Program-made: the position numbers and the translations under genes
Notes under the pieces: generated by a model
Databases searched by the model: none
What the model saw: the letters and a program-made list of their open reading frames with translations, nothing else
Told to the model about the DNA's origin: nothing
NCBI GenBank assembly: GCA_031270215.1
Contig: JAISYB010000116.1
Location: 1 to 7,190 of the forward strand
DNA from: Streptococcaceae bacterium
Lineage (GTDB): Bacteria > Bacillota > Bacilli > Lactobacillales > Streptococcaceae
Reading direction: 5' to 3'
DNA length: 7,190 nt
In this document: positions 5,496-7,190 of the stretch, in pieces
Layout of the letters: each line of letters opens with the position of its first letter
Position numbering within the stretch: the stretch's first letter is position 1

Positions 5496-6323
5496 TTACA
5501 CACCTTCGACTGTAAGCCAGTGCGTGACTACCGAATATTTACCTACTGGAATTCCTGTAGGGATTTTTAGAAAAACACTATCTTCTTGCCACTCAAATCG
5601 ATAATTTCCTCTTTCGCCAGAAGGATTTGCACCTACCTGAGCAACCGTTGTAAAAGCTTGATCATTTATCGTAGCATTGGTAATTTTTACATCGCTCAGC
5701 GTCTGACTTGAGCCAAACTCATTGGTAAATTTTGATGTGCTACCTCTTGCATCAAATAACAAATCGACTTCGTCCAAACGCTTTTCCTTATCATTTTCAT
5801 CAATTTCAAGCTTAGCTTGAAGCTGCCAGTCCTTAACTGTTGTTTCCCGTTCGTCCTCAACTTCAATCACAAAAGGCTCTTGATTTCCAAGATATTCCTC
5901 TTTATCTGAAGGTGATATGCTCCCATAATCAATGTCCCTAGGCATTTTTGGGGTTAGATGTCCGACAAATGTTAAAGAAGTTTCGCCACTATACGTCTGT
6001 GTCTGTGCAAATACCCCAGCTTGTCTTTGGAAAATCAAAAATCCTAAAGCCACAATGACAAATAGTCCAACGATTAATAATTTTCGTTTTCTACAAAATC
6101 TTAAAACCAAAAAAATCAGAATTGCCAAGCCGAACATAATTAAGAAATTTTCTCGCACTTCGCCTGCTATTGGCAACTCACCTTTAGTAACAGGAAGCTT
6201 CGCAATTTCAAAATTTAGCGAATGACTAGTACTATTAACGCCTTGCTCTCCGCCTTGTACGATTTTTTGCTGACAGAACAGGAAAATAATAATTATAAAA
6301 GGGATAAATCTTCTTTTTTTCAT
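5496..6323 (-). CDS. Fusion precursor: LPxTG-like anchor peptide joined to a WxL-type domain (275 aa)
   Basis: Residues 1-81 look like a complete small LPxTG anchor protein of the CscD type: signal peptide (about 1-24), short polar segment, LPVTKGE (43-49) then LPIAGE (50-55), membrane helix (about 59-75) and basic tail RKRK (78-81). Neither motif is a perfect LPxTG. Residues 82-106 look like the signal peptide of a second protein, ending VFA/QTQ. Residues 107-275 resemble a WxL-type domain: WQL at 166-168 and a C-terminal GKYSVVTHWLTVEGV with Trp269. The basic tail doubles as the n-region of the second signal. The predicted topology puts both mature parts outside, and cleavage after 106 would release the WxL part. 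There is no internal ATG near the junction. AAGGAA upstream supports ATG 6323. It lies 12 bp after the first WxL gene. The fusion reading is inference. Confidence 0.82.
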   Translation of the reverse strand: MKKRRFIPFIIIIFLFCQQKIVQGGEQGVNSTSHSLNFEIAKLPVTKGELPIAGEVRENFLIMFGLAILIFLVLRFCRKRKLLIVGLFVIVALGFLIFQRQAGVFAQTQTYSGETSLTFVGHLTPKMPRDIDYGSISPSDKEEYLGNQEPFVIEVEDERETTVKDWQLQAKLEIDENDKEKRLDEVDLLFDARGSTSKFTNEFGSSQTLSDVKITNATINDQAFTTVAQVGANPSGERGNYRFEWQEDSVFLKIPTGIPVGKYSVVTHWLTVEGV

Positions 6324-6335
6324 ACATCTTCCTTT

Positions 6336-6905
6336 CTACAGTGCGTCCTGTAAGGTATAAGTGATTACTCCATTGTACTTTCCGGCTTTTTTCGGCGGGT
6401 GACTGGTATCTAACTCCAGCACTGCGCTGACTGTGCCACTTTCAGAAAGACCGTTTGTATCGGCTTCACCGTAACAAATTTTATTTGGCTTATCAGATAT
6501 CTCAACATTCTTTAATCCTCTGACCCAAGACTTAGAAACGATAGTTGAAGTTTGTTTATCGCTAAGCGAAAGCTTAAAACTCTTCATCGCCAATACGTCA
6601 GTAGGATCATCTTCTCTAACCAGAGGCGTTGCCTGAGCTAAAACAGTGTAACCACTACTACTACCCCGATAGTCTAACACCTTGATAACACCTGCTGATG
6701 ATACGCTAATCGTTTTAGCACCAATCTTAGCTTTAGGAAATGAAAATTCAGGGACACTCGTTAGCTGCAAACCGCCTTGATCAGCAGCTACTCCTTCTAT
6801 CGTAAAATACATACTAATAGGCAGAGCAAATACCTTCCTGATGCCAAGCGAACTACTTATCAAGACACCTATCAAAATAATCGTTATTGTAATTTTCCGC
6901 TTCAA
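6336..6905 (-). CDS. WxL-like secreted cell-surface protein (189 aa), TTG start
   Basis: Exported protein (signal peptide 1-28, VFA/LP) paralogous to the 199-aa WxL protein. It shares GLQL..FSFPKA near the N-terminus, the block VLDYRGSSSGYTVLAQATPL, the cysteine segment NKICYGEADTNG (Cys144) and the end YNGVITYTLQDAL. The usual Trp is Tyr in both WxL positions (YTV at 86-88, YTL near 183-185), so it is a divergent member and peptidoglycan binding is not assured. The start is TTG at 6905: AGGAGG (6913-6918) is 7 nt ahead, and the first ATG would lie inside the mature protein. The TTG overlaps the TGA of the upstream regulator (TTGA), indicating translational coupling. The stop lies next to the SD of the fusion gene. 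Confidence 0.85.
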   Translation of the reverse strand: MKRKITITIILIGVLISSSLGIRKVFALPISMYFTIEGVAADQGGLQLTSVPEFSFPKAKIGAKTISVSSAGVIKVLDYRGSSSGYTVLAQATPLVREDDPTDVLAMKSFKLSLSDKQTSTIVSKSWVRGLKNVEISDKPNKICYGEADTNGLSESGTVSAVLELDTSHPPKKAGKYNGVITYTLQDAL

Positions 6906-7190
6906 TTCAACACCTCCTCACAAAAGTTTATCTTGCTGACAAAAACTGATAAATCTTTCCAATCTTCCTTCGTTCTCTCTTCCGAAATATAATAAATCCG
7001 TATCCCACCATTTTGTTGTGCCAGAAAACCGCCAACTGGTGTTTCCGAAATAATTAACTGAGTATCAGGCTCCAAGATATCCGTCACTTTAACCTGATTA
7101 CCAAGGAAATTGCGAATTTCAACTGCTAATTTTGATTGTTTTAAATGCGATTCTTTGGCAATACAGAATATTTTTGGTTTGAATTTAAAG
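6902..7190 (-). CDS. Regulator C-terminus, possibly Mga-like (EIIB-like domain), 5' end beyond window
   Basis: An open frame enters from the right edge and ends at TGA 6902-6904, giving 95 C-terminal residues. It starts FKFKPKIFCIAKESHLKQS, continues with a helix-like stretch (LAVEIRNFLGNQVKVTDI) and a strand (DTQLIISETPV), and ends with IRIYYISEERTKEDWKDL. This alternating pattern fits the EIIB-like domain at the C-terminus of Mga/AtxA-type regulators, which carry PTS-regulation domains and sense sugar status. Mga-like genes commonly head WxL loci. The DNA-binding part is outside the window, so the family call is tentative. A shorter start (GTG 7087) is possible but unlikely, because the frame is open and protein-like before it. 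Its stop overlaps the start of the first WxL gene, so regulator and surface genes share a transcript. Confidence 0.6.
   Translation of the reverse strand, partial: FKFKPKIFCIAKESHLKQSKLAVEIRNFLGNQVKVTDILEPDTQLIISETPVGGFLAQQNGGIRIYYISEERTKEDWKDLSVFVSKINFCEEVLN
6913..6918 (-). promoter_or_regulatory. Consensus ribosome binding site deciding a TTG start
   Basis: AGGAGG on the minus strand, inside the last codons of the regulator and 7 nt before the TTG at 6905. It fixes the start of the 189-aa WxL-like gene and supports coupled translation. Confidence 0.8.

Noticed and set aside
5932..6225. 97-aa plus-strand open frame
   Set aside because: It is antisense to the membrane and linker part of the 275-aa surface protein; the product has no recognisable domain.
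1..7190. CRISPR array, insertion sequence, tRNA or defence system
   Set aside because: No regularly spaced direct repeats, transposase, integrase, tRNA-like cloverleaf or nuclease-type genes were seen; the only accessory system is the WxL surface locus.

Overview
This is an AT-rich window from a low-GC Gram-positive bacterium, most likely a member of the Lactobacillales (Enterococcus/Lactobacillus type). The Firmicutes-style ribosomal protein S1, the RlmN sequence, the strong AGGAGG ribosome binding sites, and above all a WxL cell-surface gene cluster (a system confined to this part of the Firmicutes) all point that way. Genus and species cannot be fixed from the sequence alone. Every gene I can support lies on the minus strand, so transcription runs from right to left.

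Right half (about 7190 to 3027): a WxL surface-protein locus. In transcription order it holds: the C-terminal end of a regulator resembling the Mga/PRD family (cut by the window edge); a 189-aa WxL-like secreted protein whose TTG start overlaps the regulator's stop; a 275-aa protein that appears to fuse a small LPxTG-like anchor peptide to a WxL-type domain; a second 199-aa WxL-like protein; a rho-independent terminator; a DUF916/DUF3324 WxL-interacting protein with a C-terminal membrane anchor; and a 220-aa secreted protein of unknown family. In known WxL (Csc) clusters, WxL proteins bind peptidoglycan non-covalently and are thought to assemble with the DUF916 protein and a small LPxTG protein at the cell surface. 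This locus has all three component types, but the LPxTG-type and one WxL-type unit are on one polypeptide.

Middle (about 3026 to 1860): mostly decayed or non-coding DNA. It contains a 40-codon open frame with a good ribosome binding site, a 30-codon glycosyltransferase family 2 N-terminus that stops abruptly, a LysM-domain protein that has lost its start and N-terminal region, and about 230 bp of hairpin-rich intergenic DNA that looks like a degenerate fold-back repeat. The abrupt junctions suggest a past deletion or rearrangement next to the WxL locus.

Left end (1859 to 1): housekeeping genes. These are rlmN (23S rRNA A2503 / tRNA A37 methyltransferase), a weak terminator, a likely promoter, and the first 226 codons of rpsA (ribosomal protein S1), which continues past the left edge. 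The cmk gene often found directly upstream of rpsA is not there; rlmN occupies that position.
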